NCBI GenBank assembly: GCA_035452965.1
Contig: DAOTCE010000020.1
Span: 22,836 to 86,835, forward strand
DNA from: Candidatus Paceibacterota bacterium
Lineage (GTDB): Bacteria > Verrucomicrobiota > Verrucomicrobiia > Limisphaerales > UBA8199
DNA length: 64,000 nt
Direction: 5' to 3'
The stretch's first letter is position 1. Every line of letters starts with the position of its first letter. Shown one piece after another: positions 37,184-45,960 of this stretch. The position numbers and the translations under genes are program-made. Below the pieces are notes generated by a model. The model had not been told where the DNA came from. It made no database searches and saw nothing but the letters and a program-made list of their open reading frames with translations.

Positions 37184-38928
37184 AAAACGTGAATGCCACC
37201 CCCTCCGTTCTTGAGCGCTGGATCATCGGCGTGGTCAGCGCCCTGCTGGCCGGCCTGATCGTGGTTTGGGCCTGGCACGCAAGTGAACTGGTCCTGCAAA
37301 TCGTCTTTATCCTGGCCGCCCTTGCGCTGGTCTTGCTGGCGGTGCTGTCGGTCGCGGCGTGGCGGCATGGGTTCCGCTGGTTCTTCAGCCGTCGAGCGCT
37401 GCGGTTTTACGGCTGGCTCGCGGTGGGGATCGTGTCGGTGGTGGTGCTGTTCTACGCCGAGGAGAGCTGGCGGGGAAAGCGAATGTGGGCCGCGCTCCAA
37501 CGCGAGGCCGGCGCGCGGGGGGAATCCCTGGAGCTCTCGTCGGTTATCCCGCCGGCTGTGCCGGAGGACGAGAACTTCGCGCTGGCGCCGGGGATTGGCC
37601 GTCTGCTGGGCTTCGCCGAGCCGGGCTCGGGCAACGAGCAGGAAACGGCCTCCCCGGGAGCGTTTTACCAGGAAACGGGTGACGACTGGCCCGCGGCCAC
37701 CTGGGCGCTTGGGCAAGCCACCGACCTGGCGGCCTGGCAGGAGTTCTTTCGCCGGCACGCCATCACCCCCCGAGCCCAAACAAACGCGGACCCGAGCCGG
37801 CCGGCGTTGCCCGTCGCCCCGGCACCGCAGGCGCCCGCGGCGGATGTGATGCTGGCCCTGAGCCGCTACGATTCGGCCCTGGCGGTGCTGCGCACGGCCA
37901 GCCAACGGCCGCAGGCGCGTTATCCCCTGGCCTACGAGGAGGGCCTCTTCGCGCTGAGCTACCCGTCGCACGGGCGCCAGCTCGAATTCCTTCCCCAGGC
38001 CGCGCATGTGCTCTCGCTGCGCGCGATTGCCGAGCTGGCCCAGGGCAGAAGCGAGCCGGCGTTGCAGGACACACTGCTGGCGTTGCGCCTGGCGAATACG
38101 CTCCGAGAAGAGCCCTATTGGCAGCTCCACCACCTCCGGGCCCAGATGCTGATGTTCTGCGTGCAGCCGGTGTGGGAGGGGCTGGCCCAACACCGTTGGA
38201 CCGAGCCGCAACTCGCAGCTTTGCAGCAGCAGTTCGCCGCGATGGACCTGCCGGCTGAGTTTCGCGTGATGGCGCGTGGGGGAACCTTCGTGTTCATGAA
38301 CCTGGCCGACCAGCTGCAGGCGTTCCTGGCTGGCCGCCGTTCTCCGGCAGGGGACCTCCTGGGCTCTGAACGGTTTGCCGCGTGGCTCTTCTGCAGGCTG
38401 TATCCGGAGGGCTGGCTTTACCAGGACAAGGTTTGGATTTACCGGTTCTATGAGCGGCGAGCGGATGTGTTTAAGGCGATGAACGCCGCCAAGGCCGGGC
38501 GGGGGGACACTGAGCTGCGTCGCGCGACTGATCCGTTGCTGCTGATCTTCGTGGTTCCCAACCTCCTGGAAGCCTTCCACGGGGGCGCGGAAGGCGCCCT
38601 TTACCTCCACACCACCTGCCAGGAAGCTGTGGTGGCGTGCGCGTTGGAACGCTACCGCCTGGCCCAGGGGCGATACCCGGATTCGCTGGAGGCGCTGGCG
38701 CCGGCGTGGCTCAAGGAGCCGCCGGCCGACCTGCTGGACCCGAACGGCAGCAAGCTCAGGTATCGCCGCGAGGGCGACGGCGGGTTCGTGCTGTATTCGA
38801 TCGGACTGAACCGGGCGGATGACGGCGGAAGGCCGGGTCCAGCCGATAAGAACTGGCGCTGGGGAGAAGCCGCGTACCCGCGGCTGAAGGAGGGGGATTG
38901 GGTGTGGCGGCAGCCTGGCCGACAATAA
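37180..38928 (+). CDS. Conserved membrane protein of the second sigma operon, function unknown (582 aa)
   Basis: Three membrane helices lie in the first 95 residues (about 13-34, 37-60, 75-92). A long soluble domain rich in helices, TPR-like (AQGRSEPALQDTLLALRLANTL, EPQLAALQQQFAAMDLP), follows. The C-terminus (about 470-560) holds ALERYRLAQGRYPDSLEAL...LLDPNGSKLRYRREGDGGFVLYSIG, a verrucomicrobial/planctomycete segment similar to the C-terminal part of pseudopilin-like proteins. The start overlaps the anti-sigma stop, so it belongs to that operon. The function is unknown. Confidence 0.85.
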   Translation: MKNVNATPSVLERWIIGVVSALLAGLIVVWAWHASELVLQIVFILAALALVLLAVLSVAAWRHGFRWFFSRRALRFYGWLAVGIVSVVVLFYAEESWRGKRMWAALQREAGARGESLELSSVIPPAVPEDENFALAPGIGRLLGFAEPGSGNEQETASPGAFYQETGDDWPAATWALGQATDLAAWQEFFRRHAITPRAQTNADPSRPALPVAPAPQAPAADVMLALSRYDSALAVLRTASQRPQARYPLAYEEGLFALSYPSHGRQLEFLPQAAHVLSLRAIAELAQGRSEPALQDTLLALRLANTLREEPYWQLHHLRAQMLMFCVQPVWEGLAQHRWTEPQLAALQQQFAAMDLPAEFRVMARGGTFVFMNLADQLQAFLAGRRSPAGDLLGSERFAAWLFCRLYPEGWLYQDKVWIYRFYERRADVFKAMNAAKAGRGDTELRRATDPLLLIFVVPNLLEAFHGGAEGALYLHTTCQEAVVACALERYRLAQGRYPDSLEALAPAWLKEPPADLLDPNGSKLRYRREGDGGFVLYSIGLNRADDGGRPGPADKNWRWGEAAYPRLKEGDWVWRQPGRQ

Positions 38929-38974
38929 CCAGGGGAGCCGGCTGCGGCGTAGGGACGGCGCCCATCCGGCGGGA

Positions 38975-39025
38975 CTACGGTGTGGTTCCCATGGGGAGCG
39001 ATCCCCATGGGATACACACCGGGTA
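38975..39025. repeat. Dispersed palindromic element, copy 1
   Basis: An inverted repeat with central arms TCCCATGGGGA and TCCCCATGGGA, extending outward with two mismatches to GGTGTG and CACACC. It is a diverged copy of the perfect palindrome at 45621-45670. It lies downstream of the 582-residue gene, in the 271-base gap before hflX. Confidence 0.8.
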
Positions 39026-39199
39026 CTCACGGGTGTCACAGCGTCGTCGCACCGGGGCGGCTATGGGGTCCGGGAATAGGGTATTGCAGCGGTGAAATAG
39101 CTCGTCGCAGTGCAAGAAACCTCTTCCTTCCCGGCGGCAAACATGCTATGGTGACTCAGAGACAATTAGAAAGAGAGCGATCGCGATAGACGCGCCGAG

Positions 39200-40498
39200 T
39201 TGAAAGCACTGATTGAGACCAGGAACCGCCGGACTGAGCGAGTGTTCCTCGTGGGGGTTGAACTGAAGTCACGGCGGGCGACAGAGTTGGATGATTCGTT
39301 AAAGGAGCTGGCCGAGCTGGCCACCACAGCCGGAGGTGAAGTTGTGGGAGATGGCATTCAGAAGATGGCCGCTCCCTGCGCCGCCACGTACATCGGCAAG
39401 GGCAAAGCCGAGGAGTTCGCCCGGCGCTGCCAACAGGCGGACGTGGATACCGTCATCTTTGACGATGAGCTTAGCGCCGCCCAAAGCCGCAGCCTGGAGC
39501 AGACCTTCAACTGCAAGATACTCGACCGCACCAGCCTCATCCTCGACATCTTCGCCGCGCGGGCCCGCACCCGCGAAGGCAAGCTCCAGATCGAGCTGGC
39601 GCAACTCCAGCATTTGCTCCCGCGGCTGACGCGTTTCTGGGGCCACTTGTCCCGGCAGAAGGGCGGCATCGGCATGCGGGGCGGTGAAGGTGAAACGCAG
39701 TTGGAAACCGACCGCCGCCGGGTGCAGGACCGCATCGCCCGCATCGCGCGCGAGCTGGAGGTGGTGCGCCGCCAGCGCGCGCTCCAGCGCAACCAGCGCC
39801 ATCGCAATCACTGGGCGCTGGCCTCGATTGTCGGCTACACCAACGCGGGCAAATCCACCCTGCTCAACAAGCTTACCGGCGCGGAGGTGTTGGTGGAGGA
39901 CAAGCTCTTCGCCACGCTCGACCCGACCACCCGCCGCCTGCGGCTGCCGTCCAACCAGAACGTGCTGGTGACGGACACGGTCGGTTTCATCCGCAAGCTG
40001 CCGCACGGGCTGGTCGAGGCGTTCAAAGCGACTTTGGAGGAAGTGGTCCAGGCCGACCTGCTGCTGCATGTCGTGGACGCCAGCCATCCGGACGCCGAGC
40101 AACAGGTGCGAGCCGTGGATACCGTGCTGAAGGAAATCGGCGCGGACGGCAAGCCGACGCTCATGGTGTTCAACAAGATTGACCAACTCAACGGCAGCCG
40201 GGACTCGCTCTCACGGGCGCTGGAGAAGCACGCGCACGGGGTGGCCATCTCGGCCGCCACGGGCGAGGGGATTCCGGCCCTGCTGGCGGAGCTGGGCAGC
40301 CAGTTGCGGCCCATCCGCGAGTTCATGGAGCTTTCTGTGCCGCACGAGCAATCCGGCGTCATCGCCCGGCTGCACGAGGTCGGCCAGGTGGTGGAGCGGA
40401 ACTACAACGGCAAGACCGCCCGCTTCAAAGCCCGCATCCCGCCGCACCTCCACGAGGAGTTCGCGCCGTTCGTTGTGCGCGAGCTGCAAGTGGCCTGA
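39200..40498 (+). CDS. hflX: GTPase HflX (432 aa)
   Basis: HflX is a ribosome-associated GTPase that splits stalled 70S ribosomes. The N-terminal HflX domain is complete: GDGIQKMAAPCAATYIGKGK, DDELSAAQSRSLE, DRTSLILDIFAARA and GIGMRGGEGETQLETDRR. The G domain starts near 205 with G1 GYTNAGKST (about 212), G3 DTVGF (about 258) and G4 NKID (about 324). The start is a TTG at 39200, because a TAG stop lies ten codons upstream and no ATG or GTG is available. A 13-codon mini-frame (MVTQRQLERERSR) ends just before it. Family length is usual. Confidence 0.95.
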   Translation: MKALIETRNRRTERVFLVGVELKSRRATELDDSLKELAELATTAGGEVVGDGIQKMAAPCAATYIGKGKAEEFARRCQQADVDTVIFDDELSAAQSRSLEQTFNCKILDRTSLILDIFAARARTREGKLQIELAQLQHLLPRLTRFWGHLSRQKGGIGMRGGEGETQLETDRRRVQDRIARIARELEVVRRQRALQRNQRHRNHWALASIVGYTNAGKSTLLNKLTGAEVLVEDKLFATLDPTTRRLRLPSNQNVLVTDTVGFIRKLPHGLVEAFKATLEEVVQADLLLHVVDASHPDAEQQVRAVDTVLKEIGADGKPTLMVFNKIDQLNGSRDSLSRALEKHAHGVAISAATGEGIPALLAELGSQLRPIREFMELSVPHEQSGVIARLHEVGQVVERNYNGKTARFKARIPPHLHEEFAPFVVRELQVA

Positions 40499-40575
40499 GC
40501 CGCGGCCGGCCAGGTTTGATGCTCCCGGCCAACGGGTTGCTTTCGCCGCACCCTGGCGCCTTTGCGTGAGGCTCC

Positions 40576-42873
40576 TTATTTCCGCTGCGGCGCCAATTCC
40601 AGGATGCGCGCGGCGCGAGGGGGAAGATCGAGCTGAATTGAGCTGCCGGCCTTCTTGAGCGTGCCGAGTTCGCGGCGATCTGCTTCATCCAGTTGATACA
40701 GCATCGCGCTCCGCGGCAAGCCATACGCGCCTCGGGGGAGATCGAGGATGCACTGGATCGGTTCATCCGCGATGCTGGCGACCGCGATGCCGACACTCCT
40801 GTCCGGCGCGGCCCAGGCGCACGCCAGCACCAGCGGGCTGCTGGTCTGGAACGCCGTCAACCCACCTTCCCGGCCGGCGTAGATCGAGAGGCGCGACATG
40901 TCCAGCGTGGCCGACGGGCCGCGCACTTGCGGCGGACGCAGGAACGTCCCGTGCAGCAGGTATTTTCGCGCGCGGCTCCGCAGTCGCGCCAACCGCAGCA
41001 CGAAGTCCACCTCCTCGGCGCGCTCCGCCAGCTGCTCCGGCAGGAAATTGGCGATCGTCGGCTGCTGGCCCCAGACAAACGCCCGCGCCTGCTCCAGGCA
41101 GAACTGGCGGGAATACTTCCGGTCGAGCAGCTTGAGCGGCTCAGCGGGTGCGGACTGCACCGGCCACAAATCATCATAAGGCGGCATCGTCAGCGACGAA
41201 TAGTTGCCGTAGGCAACGGCAAACGGATGGTACACTGCCGGCCAAAAAGGGATCGTCTCCCAGCCATCGGGCGCCGCGTAGCGTTCGCGGCTGACCTGCA
41301 AGCTGAGCATCAGATCCAGGTAAGGCAGCCACGGCTCGCCGCAACCTTCCCCCGCCAGGACCACCGGCTCGCCACGGGCAGCGCACCGCTGGCGGATCCC
41401 GGACTCCAGCGCCCGAAAGCCCTGCATCCAATAAACGCCCCCGCCCACCGAGTGCCCGTGCTGGGGATCGTAACAGGCGCGGCTGGTGCATGCCTGGTCC
41501 ATGTAGATGCCATCCACGCCGAGCTCTCCGACGGCGCGTTCGGCCAACCCGGCATACTTCTGCCGCCAGAAATCCGTGCCCATGCACATCGTCGCGCACG
41601 CCTGGCGGGTGAAGGTGTTATAGACCTCCGGGTGCACCCTGCCGTCTTCGCCTTTGACCGCGAAACGCTCGGCGCCTTCGTTTGTCCAGCTTCGGGTGGT
41701 CATTCCCCAGAGCCGCTGGTTCATATACACCAGCGCATGGATGTCAGCCGCCTGGGCTTTGGCCAGGGCACGGGTGAAATTCTCCGTGCCCTCGCGCGGC
41801 GGGAGGTATTCCGGGAAACCGGCGTCGTAAGAACAGCCGTGCCACCAGTGCCAGAAGACGCTCACCGGCAAGCCCAGTTTCTCGCGCAACGCCACCGCCG
41901 GCGCGAGCACACCCGGCGACCGGCCGCGGTTCCAAACCCATAACGCCGTGTCAAGAGCCCAATCCGACACCTGTCCGCGCGCCAGCCGGCTTTCCTTCGC
42001 CCAAACCTGGTTCGTGGCCCACGCGCGGTAACGCTCCGCCGCGGCAAACCAGTCCCCTTCGAACGTCCCGAGGCACACGGCATATGGCATCCGCCACCCG
42101 GCGCCGGAGGCCTGCTGCCCCTCCGGCAGATGCACCACTTCGCAGCCAAGCCGGCCCTTGCCGTCGCCGAAAAACGCGAACGACTTGTTGAAGGCGGCCG
42201 TGTCGTCGCAGGCCAAATACAGCCCCGGCCCGTCCTGCCGGTAAAACGCCATGCACTGCATGGATAGAATCCCCGGGTAAGCCCATTCCTGCCGCCGCCC
42301 GCTACCACCGTCAGCCGCAAAGACCTTCCGCGGCTCGGCCGTCTGCTGCCCCATCCACACCGGCACCGCCAGGCGTTCATTCGACTGGCGCGGGATGTTC
42401 ACGAGACGCGGGAACCGCGCCTGCCCGATGCCCAACTCACCCAGCCCGCTCACGGTCAATTCCCAGCGGCTCATCGGCTGCTTCGGCTCCAGCCGCGCCA
42501 CGGCTTCCACGCGCAATCCCGGCGCCGCCGCGAGTCCAAACCCGTCCCAAGTCAGGCGCATGGCGGGAGCCTTCCCGCGCAACAGCTGGCAACGGAAGGA
42601 GTGCGCATCCGCCGGCGACAGCACCTTGCGCGCCGGTGTAAGCACTAATTCCCAAAGCCCGGCGCCGGCAGGTGCGGCGCCCGTGAAGTTCTGTCGCGTA
42701 TGCGTGTCGGCCAATCGCACCAGTTCACCGCGCTCCCGACTCACTCCGATCTCCAAGGACCCGTTCGACACGTGGAACACGTCCTGCGCGGCGAAACCGC
42801 TTCCCCAACCCAGGAACAGCAGCATCACAACCAGCACCCAGGCGGCTCGACTGGCAACCGGCAAAACGGCCAT
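40576..42873 (-). CDS. Secreted DUF6259-like glycoside-hydrolase-related protein (765 aa)
   Basis: The ATG at 42873 (MAVLPVASRAAWVLVVMLL) opens a signal peptide and is preceded by a GGGG-like site; the longer frame adds low-quality sequence. The centre has a TIM-barrel-type region: VSVFWHWWHGCSYDAGFPEYLPPREG, IHALVYMNQRLWG and VDGIYMDQAC, with an acidic residue in DGIYMDQ as a plausible catalytic position, and GEGCGEPWLPYLDLML. This resembles the DUF6259/GH101-related proteins of Verrucomicrobia and Bacteroidetes. The C-terminus has beta-sandwich sequence. Substrate is unknown. It is leftward, convergent with hflX. Confidence 0.8.
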   Translation of the reverse strand: MAVLPVASRAAWVLVVMLLFLGWGSGFAAQDVFHVSNGSLEIGVSRERGELVRLADTHTRQNFTGAAPAGAGLWELVLTPARKVLSPADAHSFRCQLLRGKAPAMRLTWDGFGLAAAPGLRVEAVARLEPKQPMSRWELTVSGLGELGIGQARFPRLVNIPRQSNERLAVPVWMGQQTAEPRKVFAADGGSGRRQEWAYPGILSMQCMAFYRQDGPGLYLACDDTAAFNKSFAFFGDGKGRLGCEVVHLPEGQQASGAGWRMPYAVCLGTFEGDWFAAAERYRAWATNQVWAKESRLARGQVSDWALDTALWVWNRGRSPGVLAPAVALREKLGLPVSVFWHWWHGCSYDAGFPEYLPPREGTENFTRALAKAQAADIHALVYMNQRLWGMTTRSWTNEGAERFAVKGEDGRVHPEVYNTFTRQACATMCMGTDFWRQKYAGLAERAVGELGVDGIYMDQACTSRACYDPQHGHSVGGGVYWMQGFRALESGIRQRCAARGEPVVLAGEGCGEPWLPYLDLMLSLQVSRERYAAPDGWETIPFWPAVYHPFAVAYGNYSSLTMPPYDDLWPVQSAPAEPLKLLDRKYSRQFCLEQARAFVWGQQPTIANFLPEQLAERAEEVDFVLRLARLRSRARKYLLHGTFLRPPQVRGPSATLDMSRLSIYAGREGGLTAFQTSSPLVLACAWAAPDRSVGIAVASIADEPIQCILDLPRGAYGLPRSAMLYQLDEADRRELGTLKKAGSSIQLDLPPRAARILELAPQRK

Positions 42874-43113
42874 AATCTGCCCCGGGCGCCGATGGACGTG
42901 GTCGCCGTCCGCAGCACAGATCCAGCCGTCCTGGAGAACAGCGAATTGGGGAGTGATGGTTATCATACGGATTGGCTTTGGTTCATGCTCGCTTCAATAG
43001 GAAGTCTCGCGAGGGGATCGTGGGCCGAGCGCGGAACGGCGTCAAGACGGAGGAACCCTTGATTCCCTTCCCGGATCAGCAAGGCGCCTGCCAGACGGAG
43101 GGATTACTGAATC

Positions 43114-45168
43114 TCACGGGTTTTGGCATGGCGGACCCTGCTCCTGCTCAAATGCCAAATCCCGCGCCTGCCGGATCAGGGCGAAGTCTTCGACCAGGTC
43201 GCCGAATCGGAAGCGCGGCATCCCGCTCTGCTGCTGGCCGAGCAGCTCGCCCGGTCCGCGCCGGCGCAGGTCCTCTTCGGCGATGCGGAAGCCGTCGTTC
43301 GTTTCTTCCAGCACACGCAGGCGTGTGCGCGCCTCGGGGTTTCGCGCGGCGGCCACGAGGATGCAGTAGGAATCGTGCGCGCCCCGGCCGATGCGGCCGC
43401 GGAGTTGGTGCAGTTGGGCCAGGCCGAAATGCTCGGCGTTCTCGATCAGCATGATGGTGGCGTTGGGCACGTCCACGCCGACCTCGATGAGCGAGGTGGC
43501 CAGGAGCGTCTGGACCTGCCGCGCGCGAAAGGCCGCCATGACCGTTTCCTTCTCCCGCGGCGGCAGCCGCCCGTGCAGGAGCCCGACCTTAAACGGCGCC
43601 AGCGTCTGTTGCAGGGTTGCGAACTCCTTTGTGACCGCCTTGACGCCGCCGGGGCTGGCCTCCTCGACGCGAGGGTAAACCACATAAGCCTGCCGGCCGT
43701 CGGCCAGCTTGTCGCGAATAAACGCCCAGACTTGCGGCAGCTTGTCCGCCGCGCGGACCACGGTCCGGATGTGGCCGCGCCCGGGAGGCAGCTCGTCAAT
43801 GACCGATACCTCGAGGTCGCCGTAGAGGGTCAGGCCCAGGGTGCGGGGAATGGGCGTGGCCGTCATCACCAGCAGGTGCGGATATGTGCCCTTGCGCACG
43901 AGCTGTTCGCGCTGCGCCACGCCGAACTTGTGCTGCTCGTCAATAATCACCAGGCCGAGATTCTCCGGCGCGAACCCGGGTTCGAGGAGCGCATGGGTGC
44001 CGACGGTGAGGGCGGGGGCAGGCTGGAGGCTGGAGGCTGGGGGCGAGAGGTCTGCGGCGGGCTTCCGATGGTGGCGCGGGGCGGTCTTGCGGCTGCCGGT
44101 TTGGAGCTCGACGGGGACGCCGAGGGGTTTGAGCCAGCGGGTGAAATTCTCGAAGTGTTGTTCCGCCAGGACTTCGGTCGGGGCCATGAGCGCCACGTGG
44201 TAGCCGCTTTCGAGCGCCATCAAGGCGCAGCAGGCCGCGACGATGGTCTTGCCGGAACCGACATCGCCTTGGAGCAGCCGCCGCATGGGGTGCGTGCCGG
44301 AAAGGTCGTGGCGCAGTTCGCGCAGCACCTTGGTCTGCGCGCCGGTCAGCTTGAAATCGAGCTGGGCCAGAAACGGCTTGATGAGATGGTTGTCGCCACC
44401 GCACGGCAGCGCGCGCGCCTTGGTTTGGAAGTTGCTCCGGCGATGCCGAATCTGCCGCTGGAGCGCGATAAATTCATCCAGCGCCAGCCGCCGCCGGGCC
44501 GTGTCCGTGTCGGGAAGGGTGTCGGGGAAGTGCAGCAGGCGAATCGCGCGGGCGCGGGCGGGGAGGTTCGCCGCCGCGCCGGTCAGTTGCAGTTCCGGCC
44601 ACGGCTCGGGAATCTGCCCTTCGCACTGCGCGAGCGTCCGCCAGATCAGCGACCGGAGCCAGCGCTGCGGCAGGCCCTCGGTGAGCGGGTAGATGGGCGT
44701 GAGGCGGTTGAAGTGCACGATGTCCTCGTCGCCGGCTTCCAGGACCTCGGTTTCCGGGTGGTCCATCGTCCGCGGCTTGAGGCCAACAGGTTTGCCGAAC
44801 ACGATCACTTCCTCGCTCACCTTGAAATACTTCTCCATGAAGGGCAGGTTCCACCAGCGGCAATGGAGCCGGGCGGTCCCGTCGTCGAGAATCAGCTCGA
44901 AGATGGATTTGGTATGCTGCTTATACCATTTGACGCCGAGCGCGACCACCGTTCCGCGGGCCGTCGCCGGCTCGCCAAGCTGCAATTGCGCGATGGGGCG
45001 GAGCTGGCGGCGATCTTCGTAGCGGTGCGGGCGGTGGAGCAGGAGATCTTCGACGGTGCGGATGTCGAGGCGGGCGAGCTGGGTGGCGCGCTCCGGGCCG
45101 ACGCCGTACAGGGTGGCCACCGGCCGGGCCAGGGGCGCGAGGGGACGATTGGGCGGTGCGGCGCTCAT
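43114..45168 (-). CDS. recG: ATP-dependent DNA helicase RecG (684 aa)
   Basis: RecG remodels stalled replication forks and Holliday junctions. The wedge/OB domain is at about 30-150 (YGVGPERATQLARLDIRTVEDLLLHRPHRYEDR). The helicase motifs follow: Walker A GDVGSGKT near 303, APTEVLAEQH, DEQHKFGVAQR near 408, MTATPIPRTLGLTLYGDL, DELPPGR, LLHGRLPPREKE, VGVDVPNAT and QLRGRIGRG. Unusual: between the GS of motif Ia and GTHALLE, the normally conserved R...L..G linker is replaced by KPAADLSPPASSLQPAPALT, encoded by tandem heptamers at 44014-44041. The protein is otherwise full length. Start by ATG at 45168. Confidence 0.95.
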   Translation of the reverse strand: MSAAPPNRPLAPLARPVATLYGVGPERATQLARLDIRTVEDLLLHRPHRYEDRRQLRPIAQLQLGEPATARGTVVALGVKWYKQHTKSIFELILDDGTARLHCRWWNLPFMEKYFKVSEEVIVFGKPVGLKPRTMDHPETEVLEAGDEDIVHFNRLTPIYPLTEGLPQRWLRSLIWRTLAQCEGQIPEPWPELQLTGAAANLPARARAIRLLHFPDTLPDTDTARRRLALDEFIALQRQIRHRRSNFQTKARALPCGGDNHLIKPFLAQLDFKLTGAQTKVLRELRHDLSGTHPMRRLLQGDVGSGKTIVAACCALMALESGYHVALMAPTEVLAEQHFENFTRWLKPLGVPVELQTGSRKTAPRHHRKPAADLSPPASSLQPAPALTVGTHALLEPGFAPENLGLVIIDEQHKFGVAQREQLVRKGTYPHLLVMTATPIPRTLGLTLYGDLEVSVIDELPPGRGHIRTVVRAADKLPQVWAFIRDKLADGRQAYVVYPRVEEASPGGVKAVTKEFATLQQTLAPFKVGLLHGRLPPREKETVMAAFRARQVQTLLATSLIEVGVDVPNATIMLIENAEHFGLAQLHQLRGRIGRGAHDSYCILVAAARNPEARTRLRVLEETNDGFRIAEEDLRRRGPGELLGQQQSGMPRFRFGDLVEDFALIRQARDLAFEQEQGPPCQNP
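44014..44041. repeat. Heptamer tandem array inside recG
   Basis: Units GGCTGGA, GGCTGGA and GGCTGGG, preceded by GGGGGCA, with 7-base period on the plus strand. They encode the Pro/Ser-rich linker between helicase motifs Ia and Ib of RecG. Confidence 0.7.
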
Positions 45169-45960
45169 CCGAAGGCAGCATAAGCGCCGCGGGGCGGGAA
45201 TCGAAGCCCAAAGTCGGGAGCGGAATCGCAGGGCATCTCGACAGTGCCACCGGCGCGCGGGCGATAACTGCCCAGGGGGCGGGGTGAGAGCGGCGCCGAG
45301 ACGGGCAAGTGACGGCCACTAGACGGCCACCCCGTGGCCACTAGATGGCCGAGACCAAATTTGGGCCCCGGCCATCGGCGGCTTTAGGGCGGGCTGTCTG
45401 GCCTGCTTTAGAGGGGCAGGCGGCTGACTGGTTGATGCTTCTGATCACGCAACCGGACTCAAGCACGGAGGTGCGCAGTGGTGAGGATACCTTTTGCGGC
45501 TACCTCTTGGGGCTGGAGGCAGGTGTGATCAGGCAATACGCATGCACCGCACTGCTACGGTAGCCACACACCGGCGTTGGCTTGCGGCTGGCTGGAGGAT
45601 GGCTTGTCCGTACGGTCAGGCTACGGTGTGGTTCCCATGGGGGCCGACCCCCATGGGAACCACACCGTAGCAGCACAGGTTAGACACCGTAATCACGGGC
45701 CAAAGGCGCAGGGATCAGCGGGGACTCAAGAATGCTGACTGGCAGGATCACTGTCCCAAATTTGGACAGTGTTGAGGTGGTGAAGGTCGGGAGGCCATCC
45801 GAGTCGTGCGGGTGCAAACCACCGTTGGCAGTCCCCGGAAACCCGTGATGAACCCAATCTTTGCCCACCCGGGGGTTGCCGACGGCCAGTCCCGGGCGCG
45901 GAGGGTGTCGCGGCGCGGGTGAATGAGCGCGGGCGGCGGTTGATGTTGCGCGGCTGGTGT
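45169..45960. other. Gene-poor region upstream of recG with several repeats
   Basis: About 790 bases without a convincing gene. It contains a 15-base direct repeat (GGCCACTAGAYGGCC at 45314 and 45336), the large palindrome at 45621-45670, and a smaller palindrome at 45749-45771 (CACTGTCC, then AAATTTGGACAGTG, one extra C in the centre). A 94-codon frame runs from an ATG at 45964, overlapping the GH106 stop, to 45680; I regard it as doubtful (see rejected). Confidence 0.6.
45621..45670. repeat. Dispersed palindromic element, copy 2: perfect 23-bp stem
   Basis: The arms at 45621-45643 and 45648-45670 are perfectly complementary over 23 bases around the 4-base loop CCGA. The left arm begins CTACGGTGTGGTTCCCATGG. 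The diverged copy at 38975-39025 shares the CTACGGTGTGGTTCCCATGG word exactly. There is no U-tract next to it. Confidence 0.9.

Noticed and set aside
37144..39039. Long minus-strand frame opposite the 582-residue gene
   Set aside because: Antisense shadow; no domains, and the plus-strand gene has coherent membrane topology and overlaps its operon neighbour.
43123..45183. Long plus-strand frame opposite recG
   Set aside because: Antisense shadow of a clear RecG.
45345..45563. 72-codon plus-strand frame in the gene-poor region upstream of recG
   Set aside because: No ribosome site, no domain, no neighbour in an operon.
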